Positions 16,206 to 23,900 of a stretch of DNA of 64,000 nt are shown here, piece by piece (positions within the stretch are counted from its first letter, which is position 1; every line of letters begins with the position of its first letter). The notes under the pieces are model-generated. The model was not told where the DNA came from. It ran no database searches and saw only the letters and a program-made list of their open reading frames with translations. The position numbers were made by a program, and so were the translations under genes. The DNA is from Nitrospirota bacterium (GTDB lineage Bacteria; Nitrospirota; Thermodesulfovibrionia; Thermodesulfovibrionales; UBA6898). Location: positions 124,001-188,000 of the forward strand of contig JAKAHR010000001.1 in assembly GCA_021825365.1 (NCBI GenBank), given 5' to 3'.

Positions 16206-16991
16206 TCAGCCGGCAAGGGACCTCCTCCCATATCTCTGATGGAACAAGACCATCGCGGACGCGATCAGCAAGAATGCCGCAGCAACCGTCATCAGCACCT
16301 TCGGCCCGTCGAAGACATACCCGCCTTCCTCGGGTGCAAACCTGAAACAATACAGGAGCACTCCGCCGTATTCAAATACGGATGGGCCGGCCGCTTCCGT
16401 GACCGCCATCGTGATATCAAGGGGTTTGACGTGAGCAGCATCGAGGTATCGGACGATCCTGCCGCCCGGCGCCATGACGACGAGGACCCGGGGGTGCTCG
16501 AAACCCTTGCCCTCCGGCCTGAACGAAAAGCCGACAGCATCAGTCAGTCTCCTGATATTCTCCTGATCTCCGGTCAGAAAGCGCCAGGAATTAGCAGAAA
16601 GCGGACGTCCGGCCGCTGCGGTATAATTCCGCTTCCTGTCAGCGGCCAGGGCAGGCGTGTCTGTTTCATCAAAGCTGACGGTGATGAGCCGGTAACTGCC
16701 GCCATCGAGGTCGGCTCCGGCTGCAGCCACCGCAAGTCCTCCCAGCAGCCGGGGGCAGATCGTCTGGCAGCCGTGGTAGACGAGGGAGATGACCGCCGGC
16801 CTGTCCAGAAGGCTGGCCAGCGCAAGCCTCTCCCCCCCCTCATCAAAAAAAAAGATGTTGCGCGGTATGCCTGAGCCGGTCTTCTCCTCGATGCCGGCCC
16901 CGCCCGGACCGGAACCGGGAGAGATGCAGGGGATCGAGACCACAAGCAGCACGACAAACACGGCGGCAAGCCTGATCGACAATCTATTCAT
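16206..16991 (-). CDS. SCO1/SenC-type copper chaperone with C-terminal membrane anchor
   Basis: 261 residues. An N-terminal signal/anchor (about residues 7-25) precedes a thioredoxin-like domain with the copper motif CQTICP (near residue 75) and a distal His (FEHP, near residue 165). This is the ligand set of SCO proteins that insert copper into CuA of subunit II. A second membrane helix near the C-terminus (about 228-250) gives the two-helix form found in some caa3 operons. It is the first gene of the oxidase operon and overlaps or abuts coxA by a few bases. Confidence 0.85.
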   Translation of the reverse strand: MNRLSIRLAAVFVVLLVVSIPCISPGSGPGGAGIEEKTGSGIPRNIFFFDEGGERLALASLLDRPAVISLVYHGCQTICPRLLGGLAVAAAGADLDGGSYRLITVSFDETDTPALAADRKRNYTAAAGRPLSANSWRFLTGDQENIRRLTDAVGFSFRPEGKGFEHPRVLVVMAPGGRIVRYLDAAHVKPLDITMAVTEAAGPSVFEYGGVLLYCFRFAPEEGGYVFDGPKVLMTVAAAFLLIASAMVLFHQRYGRRSLAG

Positions 16992-17036
16992 ATCCCAACG
17001 GAAGCAAAGAAATAAATGCGCATCGTCATTACCATA

Positions 17037-17064
17037 ATTCTATACATTTTCGACCGATTGTCAA
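17037..17064 (-). promoter_or_regulatory. Promoter of the caa3 oxidase operon
   Basis: A perfect -35 TTGACA (17059-17064), a 16-base spacer and a near-perfect -10 TAGAAT (17037-17042) lie about 45 bases upstream of the SCO start codon. Confidence 0.65.
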
Positions 17065-17077
17065 ACCGACCATGCCT

Positions 17078-17107
17078 TTGCGTTCCTCTTCCAGCCTGTT
17101 CTACAAT
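17078..17107 (+). promoter_or_regulatory. Promoter of the M23 peptidase gene
   Basis: TTGCGT (17078-17083), an 18-base spacer and TACAAT (17102-17107) end 12 bases before the ATG. The predicted leader is only about five bases, with no ribosome binding site. Confidence 0.4.
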
Positions 17108-17119
17108 GAAGCACAGACC

Positions 17120-17977
17120 ATGTTCAGGAAGATACCATCATCCCCTGTACTGATCCTCTTGTCCTTACTCGGCCTGCTTTGCCTGAGAGGGGAGGCAACG
17201 GCTTTTTCAGCCGCCGTATCTCCTGTAAGGATAAGTCCCGGAGACGCCTTTCTGGTCAGGGTGAAAGGGGCGACAGACGGTCTGCCTGTTTCTGTTGAGC
17301 TAAAGGGAAGGTCTTTTCCCGTGGCATCATGCGGCAAGGCTTGCTCCCTTGCGATCGGGTCGGTCGACCTGGGCATGCGGCCCGGAAGGTACAAGGTGCT
17401 GGTCAGTCAGGGGAAGAGGACGCGGAAGGTGCCGCTCGTGATCAGAAAGACCACCTTTCCCTCTCTTTATCTTACCCTTCCCGAGGAGAAGGTCTCTCCC
17501 GGCGAAGAAGATATGAAGAGGATAGAAAGGGAGGCGGAGAAGGTCAGGTCGGCGATGGAACCGGTATCAGAGAGGATGTGGGAAGGAGACTTTGTGAGGC
17601 CGGTCGCCGGAGCTGTCTCGACCTCCTTCGGCACACGCCGCATTATCAATAACCACCGGGAAAGCATCCACCGGGGCATCGACCTCCGGGGTGCCGGTGG
17701 GGAGCACATACAGGCTGCAAACAGGGGCAGGGTCGTCCTGGCGGAGGAACTCTTTTTCGGAGGAAATACGCTTATCCTGGATCACGGCCAGGGGATGTAT
17801 ACCATCTACATGCATCTTTCCGCCTTCTCCGTAACCCCCGGGGACATTACGGAGAAGGGAGCGGTTATCGGATCAGTCGGCTCCACCGGCAGATCGAGCG
17901 GACCTCATCTCCACTTCGGTGCGCGGGTACTGGGCGTATCGACCAACCCCGTTTCTCTCCTGAAACTCAAACCCTGA
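17120..17977 (+). CDS. Secreted M23-family (LytM) peptidoglycan peptidase
   Basis: 285 residues. A signal peptide (about 1-29) is followed by a beta-rich domain (about 30-115), a short charged helical linker and a C-terminal LytM domain. The zinc ligands are seen in HRGIDLRG and GPHLHFGARV, with the extra His in YTIYMHLS. These enzymes cleave peptide cross-links of the cell wall. All catalytic residues are present, so it is probably an active endopeptidase and not an EnvC-type activator. The ATG used gives a clean signal peptide; an upstream in-frame ATG adds 16 residues that spoil it. A weak hairpin followed by eight Ts lies just after the stop. Confidence 0.87.
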   Translation: MFRKIPSSPVLILLSLLGLLCLRGEATAFSAAVSPVRISPGDAFLVRVKGATDGLPVSVELKGRSFPVASCGKACSLAIGSVDLGMRPGRYKVLVSQGKRTRKVPLVIRKTTFPSLYLTLPEEKVSPGEEDMKRIEREAEKVRSAMEPVSERMWEGDFVRPVAGAVSTSFGTRRIINNHRESIHRGIDLRGAGGEHIQAANRGRVVLAEELFFGGNTLILDHGQGMYTIYMHLSAFSVTPGDITEKGAVIGSVGSTGRSSGPHLHFGARVLGVSTNPVSLLKLKP

Positions 17978-18000
17978 GCCAGGGGACTGCACCTTTTTTT
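17972..18000 (+). terminator. Possible weak intrinsic terminator after the M23 peptidase gene
   Basis: A short inverted repeat (CCCTG at 17972-17976, CAGGG at 17980-17984) is followed, after nine bases, by a run of eight T starting at 17994. The stem is short and the T-run is displaced, so confidence is low. Confidence 0.25.
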
Positions 18001-18009
18001 TCCGCACGG

Positions 18010-18372
18010 CTATTTCAGGATCTGCAGCACCTTCATGATCTGTCCGCCATGGAACTGAATGATGTCCTGTGGGGTGCCCCAGGAAGAGGCCTTCCGGGCC
18101 AGGGCATCCACCACCTTCATCAGGTCATCCTTGGTGGGCTTGTCAAAATCCGCCTTGATATCCTTGAAGACCATCCTGACAGAAGTCTTCACCGTCGTAT
18201 AAAGCTCCTCTTCAGAGGTCTTCATGCCGAGCTCCTGTTTCGTGCGGCTGAAGGTCTCTTTCTGCGCCTCAAAAAAGCACTTGATGATAATATCCCGGAC
18301 CTTCAAAGGGGTCAGGTCGACGAGATCACTCTCTTTCAATGACCACCGATGGAATCTTTCGTCTTCAGACAT
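18010..18372 (-). CDS. Conserved-looking protein of unknown function
   Basis: 120 residues, soluble, charged and probably mostly helical, with no signal peptide and no recognised motif. It contains a single Cys (IIIKCFFEAQ). It is the last gene of the run Rrf2-TusA-NifS-IscU, 56 bases after the IscU stop, and has its own ribosome binding site (GGAGGTTG). The position suggests a link to iron-sulfur or sulfur metabolism, but the gap allows independent expression. Confidence 0.6.
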   Translation of the reverse strand: MSEDERFHRWSLKESDLVDLTPLKVRDIIIKCFFEAQKETFSRTKQELGMKTSEEELYTTVKTSVRMVFKDIKADFDKPTKDDLMKVVDALARKASSWGTPQDIIQFHGGQIMKVLQILK

Positions 18373-18428
18373 GACACAACCTCCTGCTGGTTACTGATAA
18401 TTATATACTCGTCGTTTCCCTGCCGGCC

Positions 18429-18797
18429 TTATTTCTGTTTGCTCCGATAGTCCTCGATAGCCTTCTTGAGCGCGTCGGCCCCCAGGTTCGAGCAGTGCAT
18501 CTTCTGGGGCGGCAGACCTCCCAGTTCGTTCGCAACCGCCTCCTTGGATATGGACAACGCCTCGTCGAGCGTCTTTCCCTTCACCATCTCGGTGACCATG
18601 CTGCTGACGGCGATAGCGGCGCCGCAGCCGAAGGTCTTGAACTTCGCATCGACGATGCGGCCGTTCTCCACCTTGATATAGATCTTCATCGCATCCCCGC
18701 AGGTGGGATTGCCGACCGTGCCGACTCCGTCGGCGTCAGTCATATCCCCCACGTTCCGCGGATTCGTAAAATGGTCCATCACTCTTTCACTGTACAT
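18429..18797 (-). CDS. IscU/NifU-type iron-sulfur cluster scaffold
   Basis: 122 residues matching the IscU scaffold. The three cluster-ligating cysteines are visible in NPTCGD (about residue 33), FGCGAAIA (about 58) and MHCSNLG (about 102), with the conserved Asp after the first. The LPPVK-like HscA-binding motif is seen in altered form as LPPQK. The start overlaps the end of the NifS-like gene by 19 bases and has GGAGG upstream. The protein assembles Fe-S clusters from iron and a sulfur donor encoded by the same operon. Confidence 0.92.
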   Translation of the reverse strand: MYSERVMDHFTNPRNVGDMTDADGVGTVGNPTCGDAMKIYIKVENGRIVDAKFKTFGCGAAIAVSSMVTEMVKGKTLDEALSISKEAVANELGGLPPQKMHCSNLGADALKKAIEDYRSKQK

Positions 18798-19981
18798 GCC
18801 TCTCCACCTCCTTCTCTGTCTCCCCAGCCCTGCGCATAGGGAGATATCTCTCTCAGTCTCTTTATCACGGCAGGAAATTCCCGTATCAGGTGATCCACGT
18901 CCTCGACGGCATTCCCCGTGCCGAGCGTAAAGACGATCGACCCCTGGGCAAGGCCCGAGGGGATGCCCATCGAAAGCAGCACCGGGGACGCCTTCAGCGC
19001 CTTGGAGGAGCAGGCGGAACCGCTCGCAGCGAAGATGCCCTTCGCCGCAAGGAGCAGGAGCATCGCCTCTCCCTCGATAAACTCAACACAGAAACTTACA
19101 TGACCGGGAAGCCTCTTTTCACGGTCTCCGGTCAGGTAGACGTTGTCGACGCCGGCCAGGGCGTTGATGATCCGGTCACGCTGGGGCTTCAGGTATGACA
19201 TGCGGCCGGCAAGCTCCGCCTGGGTGATCTCTGCCGCCTTTCCCATACCGACGATGGCAGGCACGTTCTCTGTCCCCGCCCTCCTGCCCGACTCCTGGAT
19301 GCCGCCGTAAATCAGGGGAACAATCCTCGTGCCCTGCTTCACAAAGAGCGCCCCCGCCCCCTTGGGCCCGTAGAACTGATGGGCCGCCATCGAGAGGAGG
19401 TCAACCCCTAAATCCCTCACATCGACGGGGATGTTGCCCGCGGTGGCGACCGCGTCCGTATGCACGGTGATGTTCTTTTCCTTTGCGACCGCCACGATCT
19501 CCTTCAGAGGCTCTATCGTGCCCACCTCGCTGCTGGCGTGAATAACGGAAATCAGTGTCGTTTCCCTGGTGATCGACTTCCTGACGACATCGGGGTCTAC
19601 AAAACCCTGCTTGTCAACCGGAAGGTACGTGACGGCGAATCCGCTCTTTTCGAGAAACCGGGCGGAATTCAGGATCGAATGGTGCTCCATGCGGGAGACC
19701 ATGATATGCTTCCCCTCCTGTTGCCGGGCAAGGGCGATCCCCCGGAGCGCGAAATTGTTCGCCTCGGCCCCGTTGGCGGTAAAAATGATCTCAGCCGGCT
19801 TTGCGTTGACAAGGCCCCCAACCTTCGCACGAGCGTCTTCTATCGCGTTCTTCGCCCGCATGCCGTATTCGTATACGCTGAGGGGGTTGCCGAACTCCTC
19901 CGTGAAATACGGCATCATCGCCTCGAGCACCTCGGCCCGCAGGGGGTTCGTGGCTACATGGTCGAAATAGAGCTTTTTCAT
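18779..19981 (-). CDS. NifS/IscS-like class V aminotransferase fold protein lacking the PLP lysine
   Basis: About 400 residues of the cysteine desulfurase family. Retained features are EHHS near residue 100, HTDA (PLP-pyridine Asp), GGIQESGRRAGTENV, and the mobile-loop cysteine in SGSACSS near residue 320. At the Schiff-base position, the family motif (S/A)HKxYGPKG reads AAHQFYGPKG: codon CAG gives Gln where Lys should be, near residue 200. The Gln that normally stacks on the cofactor (HTDAVQ) is Ala here. A PLP-lysine-less IscS is known from Archaeoglobus fulgidus, where it cannot act as a normal desulfurase. The ATG was chosen after GAGGTGACC. The sulfur source may therefore be sulfide or persulfide. 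Function is inferred. Confidence 0.88.
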   Translation of the reverse strand: MKKLYFDHVATNPLRAEVLEAMMPYFTEEFGNPLSVYEYGMRAKNAIEDARAKVGGLVNAKPAEIIFTANGAEANNFALRGIALARQQEGKHIMVSRMEHHSILNSARFLEKSGFAVTYLPVDKQGFVDPDVVRKSITRETTLISVIHASSEVGTIEPLKEIVAVAKEKNITVHTDAVATAGNIPVDVRDLGVDLLSMAAHQFYGPKGAGALFVKQGTRIVPLIYGGIQESGRRAGTENVPAIVGMGKAAEITQAELAGRMSYLKPQRDRIINALAGVDNVYLTGDREKRLPGHVSFCVEFIEGEAMLLLLAAKGIFAASGSACSSKALKASPVLLSMGIPSGLAQGSIVFTLGTGNAVEDVDHLIREFPAVIKRLREISPYAQGWGDREGGGEACTVKE

Positions 19982-19983
19982 GG

Positions 19984-20235
19984 TCACCTCGCCATCTTCT
20001 TTATATAAAATTTAAAGAAATCTCCCGAATCCGTCATGCCGAGAAACTCATTTCCCGTCTTCTCGCACCATGCCGGGATGTCTTCCAGCGCTCCGTCATA
20101 ATCGGTCATGATCTCGAGGATCTGGCCGATCTCCAGTTCCTGTATCTGCTCTTCCAGCTTCAGAAGATGCATCGGGCACATCATATAGACGATATCCGTC
20201 GTCACATCCGCCTTGACGTTATCGACGAATTTCAT
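19984..20235 (-). CDS. TusA/SirA-like small sulfur carrier protein
   Basis: 83 residues. The N-terminal beta strand leads into MMCPMHLLKLEEQI, corresponding to the CPxP motif and first helix of TusA-family sulfur carriers, with the second Pro replaced by His. The Cys is the persulfide site. The C-terminus (GNEFLGMTDSGDFFKFYIKK) fits the TusA fold. It lies one base after the Rrf2 stop and two bases before the NifS-like start, so it is tightly operonic. It probably passes sulfur to or from the NifS-like/IscU pair. Confidence 0.8.
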   Translation of the reverse strand: MKFVDNVKADVTTDIVYMMCPMHLLKLEEQIQELEIGQILEIMTDYDGALEDIPAWCEKTGNEFLGMTDSGDFFKFYIKKMAR

Positions 20236-20236
20236 C

Positions 20237-20710
20237 CTACGACTTATGGAGCATCCGGATCTTCTCCGGCTGTCTCCTGCCCCGTCTCTGGGTCGCCATC
20301 AGGTCATTGCCTTCGAGCAGGTCCTTCAGGGTCATGTCATCGAGAAATGACTCGATGTTCTCCCCAAGCGCCTTCCAGAGGAGGTGGGTCACGCAGCCGT
20401 CCACACGGAGGCAGCCCTCTCTCGGGTCGAGACAGGAGGTGATCGCAACCGGTCCTTCAAGCTCCCTCAGGATCGCGCCGATGCTGATCTTCTCCGGGCT
20501 CCGGCTGAGCACGTATCCGCCTCCCGGACCGCGCACGCTGCTGATGAGACCCGCCTTCCGCAGGGTGTTGAGTATCTGCTCCAGATATGCTACAGAGACG
20601 TCCTGCCTCTCTGAAATCTCCTTGATCGTCGTCGGCCCCCGGCTGATCCCCCGGGCGATCTCGAACATCGCGCGCACCCCGTACTGTCCCTTTGTGGATA
20701 ACCGCAGCAT
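20237..20710 (-). CDS. Rrf2-family transcription regulator, IscR-like
   Basis: 157 residues. The N-terminal winged helix (STKGQYGVRAMFEIA, then VSVAYLEQILNTLRKAGLI and RGPGGGYVLSR) is typical of Rrf2/IscR. Three cysteines in the effector region (CLDPREGCLRVDGC, spacing 6 and 5) match the cluster-binding loop of IscR, which binds [2Fe-2S]. It heads the TusA-NifS-IscU operon and its promoter overlaps an IscR-type operator, so autoregulation by cluster status is likely. The C-terminal basic tail (MATQRRGRRQPEKIR) is longer than usual. Confidence 0.9.
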   Translation of the reverse strand: MLRLSTKGQYGVRAMFEIARGISRGPTTIKEISERQDVSVAYLEQILNTLRKAGLISSVRGPGGGYVLSRSPEKISIGAILRELEGPVAITSCLDPREGCLRVDGCVTHLLWKALGENIESFLDDMTLKDLLEGNDLMATQRRGRRQPEKIRMLHKS

Positions 20711-20715
20711 ATACT

Positions 20716-20744
20716 ACGTTATAATAGCCGAGTAATTCTGTCAA
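20716..20744 (-). promoter_or_regulatory. Promoter of the Rrf2-TusA-NifS-IscU operon
   Basis: A perfect -35 TTGACA (20739-20744) is followed by TATAAC with a 15-base spacer (20718-20723) or TAACGT with a 17-base spacer (20716-20721). Either one ends only 5-7 bases before the Rrf2 ATG, which has no ribosome binding site. Confidence 0.6.
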
Positions 20745-20748
20745 GTAT
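20724..20748 (-). promoter_or_regulatory. IscR type 1-like operator overlapping the operon promoter
   Basis: This 25-base element matches 23 of 25 positions of the E. coli IscR type 1 consensus as I recall it (ATASYYGAC, then a central AT-rich stretch, then GTCRRSTAT). It is an imperfect dyad with outer ends ATAC and GTAT/CTAT. It covers the -35 and most of the spacer, a placement expected for repression. Confidence 0.65.
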
Positions 20749-20800
20749 TAGGGAGATGGATACAGGCGGGCTTTTTGCGACGACGGTGACGAACGGACGG

Positions 20801-21607
20801 TTATACCGGACAGACCTCCACACCGTCCCCCACGGCTATCCCGTATTCCGCGGCCGCGCTGCCGCGATACGTGAAGAATTCGATATACTCCGCGCTGTTC
20901 ACCAAAGCGAATAACCCCTTCTTCGTTCCTTCAGCATAGAACATGCGCAGCGGCGCCTCCCTCCCCTTCACCATCACCCGGAGGGCCGCCCTGTCAGCCG
21001 AACCAACCAGGCCGTCGATGTCCGATGCGCCGATGTTGCTGATCGCATTGCCGAAGCGGTCGATATGGATCACCTCGCCGTGCAGGCGGCCGTCCTTTGT
21101 CCGGCGGGGAGCAGGAAGACGGATCGATCTCTGGTCAGTCACCTTTTCCCCGAACTTCTCGGACACTATCCCCTTGGAGAAATATGCCGCAACGGGCGCA
21201 AATATATCGCGTCCGTGAAAGGTGGCGCCCCGTGAAGGCAGAAAATAATGCTCCGCCGTGATATGGGTCACCTCGAGCTGCTCCCGGCTCATGCGATAGA
21301 CATGGGAGAAGACGCCGTTGTCAGGCCCGATAAAATAATAATGGTCAGTCATGACCAGGATCGGCCTCCTCTCAGACCCCACGCCGGGGTCGACCACGAC
21401 GAGGTGAATGGAATTCAGCGGGAAATACCGGAAGCTCGTCCCGATGACGTAGGCAGCGGTCTGTACGTCCTGGGGGGGAATGCCGTGGGTGATGTCGATG
21501 ATCTCGATGTCAGGATTGATACAGCGGATGACGCCCTTCATGATGCCGGCAAAGGGGTCTTCGTAGCCGAAATCGGTGGTGAGGGTTATGACAGGCTTAC
21601 CCTGCAT
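20801..21607 (-). CDS. SAM hydrolase (S-adenosylmethionine hydroxide adenosyltransferase, DUF62)
   Basis: 268 residues matching the DUF62 family, related to chlorinase/fluorinase, which hydrolyses S-adenosylmethionine to adenosine and methionine. Hallmarks are LTTDFGYEDPFAGIMKG at the N-terminus with the SAM-binding Asp, the VVDPGVGSERRPI segment, GPDNGVFS, FHGRDIFAPVAA and, in the C-terminal domain, HIDRFGNAISNI. It overlaps the pyrD stop by 11 bases and ends the greA-pyrK-pyrD operon. Its physiological role is not well understood. Confidence 0.88.
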   Translation of the reverse strand: MQGKPVITLTTDFGYEDPFAGIMKGVIRCINPDIEIIDITHGIPPQDVQTAAYVIGTSFRYFPLNSIHLVVVDPGVGSERRPILVMTDHYYFIGPDNGVFSHVYRMSREQLEVTHITAEHYFLPSRGATFHGRDIFAPVAAYFSKGIVSEKFGEKVTDQRSIRLPAPRRTKDGRLHGEVIHIDRFGNAISNIGASDIDGLVGSADRAALRVMVKGREAPLRMFYAEGTKKGLFALVNSAEYIEFFTYRGSAAAEYGIAVGDGVEVCPV

Positions 21608-22508
21608 GCAACGTTCCTGTCAGAGAACGTATATCCTCGATCCTTTCCACCTCCATGAAATTCATTATACCATCCAGAACCTCAGCCGCTGCCGTGGGCC
21701 TCACAAAATTAGCCGTGCCGACGGCGACCGCGGTTGCGCCGGCCAGCAGAAACTCGACCGCGTCCTCCCCGCTCACGATGCCGCCCATGCCGATGATCGG
21801 TATACGGACGGCCTTGTACACTTCGTAGACCATCCTCAGGGCGATGGGTTTTATCGCCGGACCGGACAACCCGCCGGTAATGTTCGCCAGCTTCGGTCTG
21901 CGTGTCCGTATGTCTACCGCCATGCCTGTTATCGTGTTGATCAGGGAGACCGCATCAGCCCCCGCATCCTCGGCCACCTTCGCCATAAGCCCGATATCCG
22001 TCACATTGGGCGACAGTTTCACGATAAGAGGCAGCGATGTCTTTTTTCTTACCGCAGAGACCACCTCCCGGGTCACCTTCGGGTCTGTGCCGAAGACGCA
22101 CCAGCCGGCCTGTTTGTTCGGGCAGGAGATATTCATCTCCAGCGCATGGACACCTGCCGCTGAGGCGAGCTTTTCAGCCGCCTGCACATACTCGTCGACA
22201 GAGTCGCCGAAGAAATTCGCGATGACAGCGGTGTCGTACGTCCTCAGGAAGGGTATCTTCTCGCTGATAAAGCGTCCGATGCCGATATTCTGGAGTCCGA
22301 TCGCATTCAGCATACCTGCGGCCGTCTCGACGATGCGGGGCGGCGGATTGCCCTCCTTCGGGGAAAGGGATAGACCCTTCACCACGATGGCCCCGAGCCT
22401 GCCGAGGTCAATAAACTCGGCGTATTCCTCGCCATAGCCGAACGTGCCGGAGGCGGTCATGACAGGGTTCTTGAGTTTCAGGCTGCCGATGCTGACGCTG
22501 AGGTTCAT
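21597..22508 (-). CDS. pyrD: Dihydroorotate dehydrogenase B, catalytic subunit
   Basis: 303 residues, FMN-binding TIM barrel converting dihydroorotate to orotate in pyrimidine synthesis. Visible are the N-terminal LKNPVMTASGTFGYG, the active-site Cys region MNISCPNKQAGWC, the substrate/FMN stretch KLSPNVTD and the phosphate-binding GMGGIVSGEDAVEFLLAGA. As a class 1B enzyme it pairs with PyrK, encoded directly upstream, so electrons go to NAD+. Confidence 0.94.
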   Translation of the reverse strand: MNLSVSIGSLKLKNPVMTASGTFGYGEEYAEFIDLGRLGAIVVKGLSLSPKEGNPPPRIVETAAGMLNAIGLQNIGIGRFISEKIPFLRTYDTAVIANFFGDSVDEYVQAAEKLASAAGVHALEMNISCPNKQAGWCVFGTDPKVTREVVSAVRKKTSLPLIVKLSPNVTDIGLMAKVAEDAGADAVSLINTITGMAVDIRTRRPKLANITGGLSGPAIKPIALRMVYEVYKAVRIPIIGMGGIVSGEDAVEFLLAGATAVAVGTANFVRPTAAAEVLDGIMNFMEVERIEDIRSLTGTLHAG

Positions 22509-22527
22509 CCCGGTCCGTCCTCTTCCC

Positions 22528-23298
22528 TCACCAGACTATCTCCCCTGCCTCAAAGACAGGTCCTTCCTTGCATACCCTCCTGTATCCCTCCTTTGTCCTG
22601 ACAACGCAGCCGAGGCAGGCGCCGATGCCGCACGCCATATGTTCTTCGAGGGAGAGATACGCCGTGATACCCTTCGCCGAGGCGATGCGTCCGATCTCCC
22701 TGAGCATCGGCTGCGGTCCGCACGCATAGATGACCGGCTCCTTTCCTTCGAGAGACGGATCGCTCAGGAAATCGTTCATGGCCTCCACCACCGTGCCCTT
22801 CCTGCCGCACGAGCCGTCGTCCGTGCAGACGAGGAGTTCCCGGTAATATCCCGACATCTCATCCGTCATGAAGATCTCGTCTCCCACCCTCGCGCCGTAG
22901 AAGAGATGCGCCCTTTTCTCAATCCTCTCGACCAGGGAAAAGACAGAGGCGATCCCGATGCCGCCCGCGACGACGAGGGCGGTCTGGTTCTCGGCGGGCA
23001 GGGGATAGCCGTTTCCCAGGGGGCCGAGGAGGCTGATGATCGTTCCCTCCCTGAGCTCCCTGAGAATGGAGGTGCCCTTCCCCTTTATCCGGTAGAGTAT
23101 CTGGAATCCGTCGCGCGTCCTCCGGAAGAGGCTGAAGGCCCGCTTGAGGAGGGGGTCGAGTCCCCGGGATATCTCGATCATGTAGAACTGTCCCGGCCGG
23201 GGCTCTTCCATGATATCGAGGGGTGCAAGCGTGAGGAGGTTGTGGTTGGCGTTTACCGGCCGGTTTTCCCGGATCTCTGCCCTGAAGGATCTACTCAA
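22528..23298 (-). CDS. pyrK: Dihydroorotate dehydrogenase electron transfer subunit
   Basis: 256 residues with a ferredoxin-reductase-like FAD domain (RPGQFYMIEI, FSLFR), an NAD-binding domain (GGIGIASVFSLVER) and a C-terminal [2Fe-2S] cluster site (CGIGACLGC followed by a distal Cys). It passes electrons from PyrD to NAD+. The only reasonable start is TTG, overlapping the end of greA by 8 bases; no ATG occurs in the first 29 codons. Order greA-pyrK-pyrD suggests one transcript. Confidence 0.9.
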   Translation of the reverse strand: MSRSFRAEIRENRPVNANHNLLTLAPLDIMEEPRPGQFYMIEISRGLDPLLKRAFSLFRRTRDGFQILYRIKGKGTSILRELREGTIISLLGPLGNGYPLPAENQTALVVAGGIGIASVFSLVERIEKRAHLFYGARVGDEIFMTDEMSGYYRELLVCTDDGSCGRKGTVVEAMNDFLSDPSLEGKEPVIYACGPQPMLREIGRIASAKGITAYLSLEEHMACGIGACLGCVVRTKEGYRRVCKEGPVFEAGEIVW

Positions 23299-23764
23299 AA
23301 ACGATCTCTACGATCTCGTACTGGATCGTCCGGGCAGGCGCCTTGATAATAGCCGTGTCGCCCACGTCCTTGCCGATGAGCGCCTTGCCGACAGGCGAGG
23401 TGATCGAAATCCTGCCGTGTTTCACATCAGCCTCGTCCGGTCCGACCAGGATAAAGACGTATTCCTCGTCGGCGTCGACATCGATCACCTTCACCTTTGC
23501 GCCGAAGGCGACCTTCGACTGCCTGATCTTGGAGGGGTCAATCACATCGGCCATCGCTATCTTGGCCTTCAGTTCCTTGATCCTGCCCTCGATAAAGCTC
23601 TGCTGCTCCTTGGCTGCGTGGTACTCGGCGTTTTCCGAGAGGTCTCCGTGCGCGCGGGCCTCTGCGATCGCCTGGATGTTCTTCGGCCGGTCCACCTTCA
23701 GGAGGCGTTCAAGCTCTTCCCGCATCTTGCGGTAACCGTCCGGTGTCATGGGGACTCTCTGCAC
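23291..23764 (-). CDS. greA: Transcription elongation factor GreA
   Basis: 157 residues. The N-terminal coiled coil (MREELERLLKVDRPKNIQ, ARAHGDLSENAEYHAAKEQQ) holds the acidic tip DLSENAEY that rescues backtracked RNA polymerase. The C-terminal FKBP-like domain includes ITSPVGKALIGKDVGD. The start is a GTG (VQRVPMTPDGY) with AAGGAG 6 bases upstream, which gives the normal family length; the frame runs far upstream without a site. Confidence 0.93.
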   Translation of the reverse strand: MQRVPMTPDGYRKMREELERLLKVDRPKNIQAIAEARAHGDLSENAEYHAAKEQQSFIEGRIKELKAKIAMADVIDPSKIRQSKVAFGAKVKVIDVDADEEYVFILVGPDEADVKHGRISITSPVGKALIGKDVGDTAIIKAPARTIQYEIVEIVFE

Positions 23765-23864
23765 GGTATCTCCTTCTTGGTTTTGGAAAAGTACTGTAAT
23801 GTACCATGGTAGTCCTTTTTTTTCAAAGCCGATAAACACGACGCCAAACCGTGCGGCCCCCGGC

Positions 23865-23892
23865 TTGATATAAATATCCGCGCGGGTATACT
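23865..23892 (+). promoter_or_regulatory. Promoter of the diguanylate cyclase gene, leaderless arrangement
   Basis: TTGATA (23865-23870), a 16-base spacer and TATACT (23887-23892) end 8 bases before the GTG start codon. This is one of the best promoter matches in the window. Confidence 0.55.
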
Positions 23893-23900
23893 GGGGATAA

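Noticed and set aside
14816-16345. A 509-codon plus-strand open frame
   Set aside because: Antisense to coxA, highly charged low-complexity translation typical of a shadow frame.
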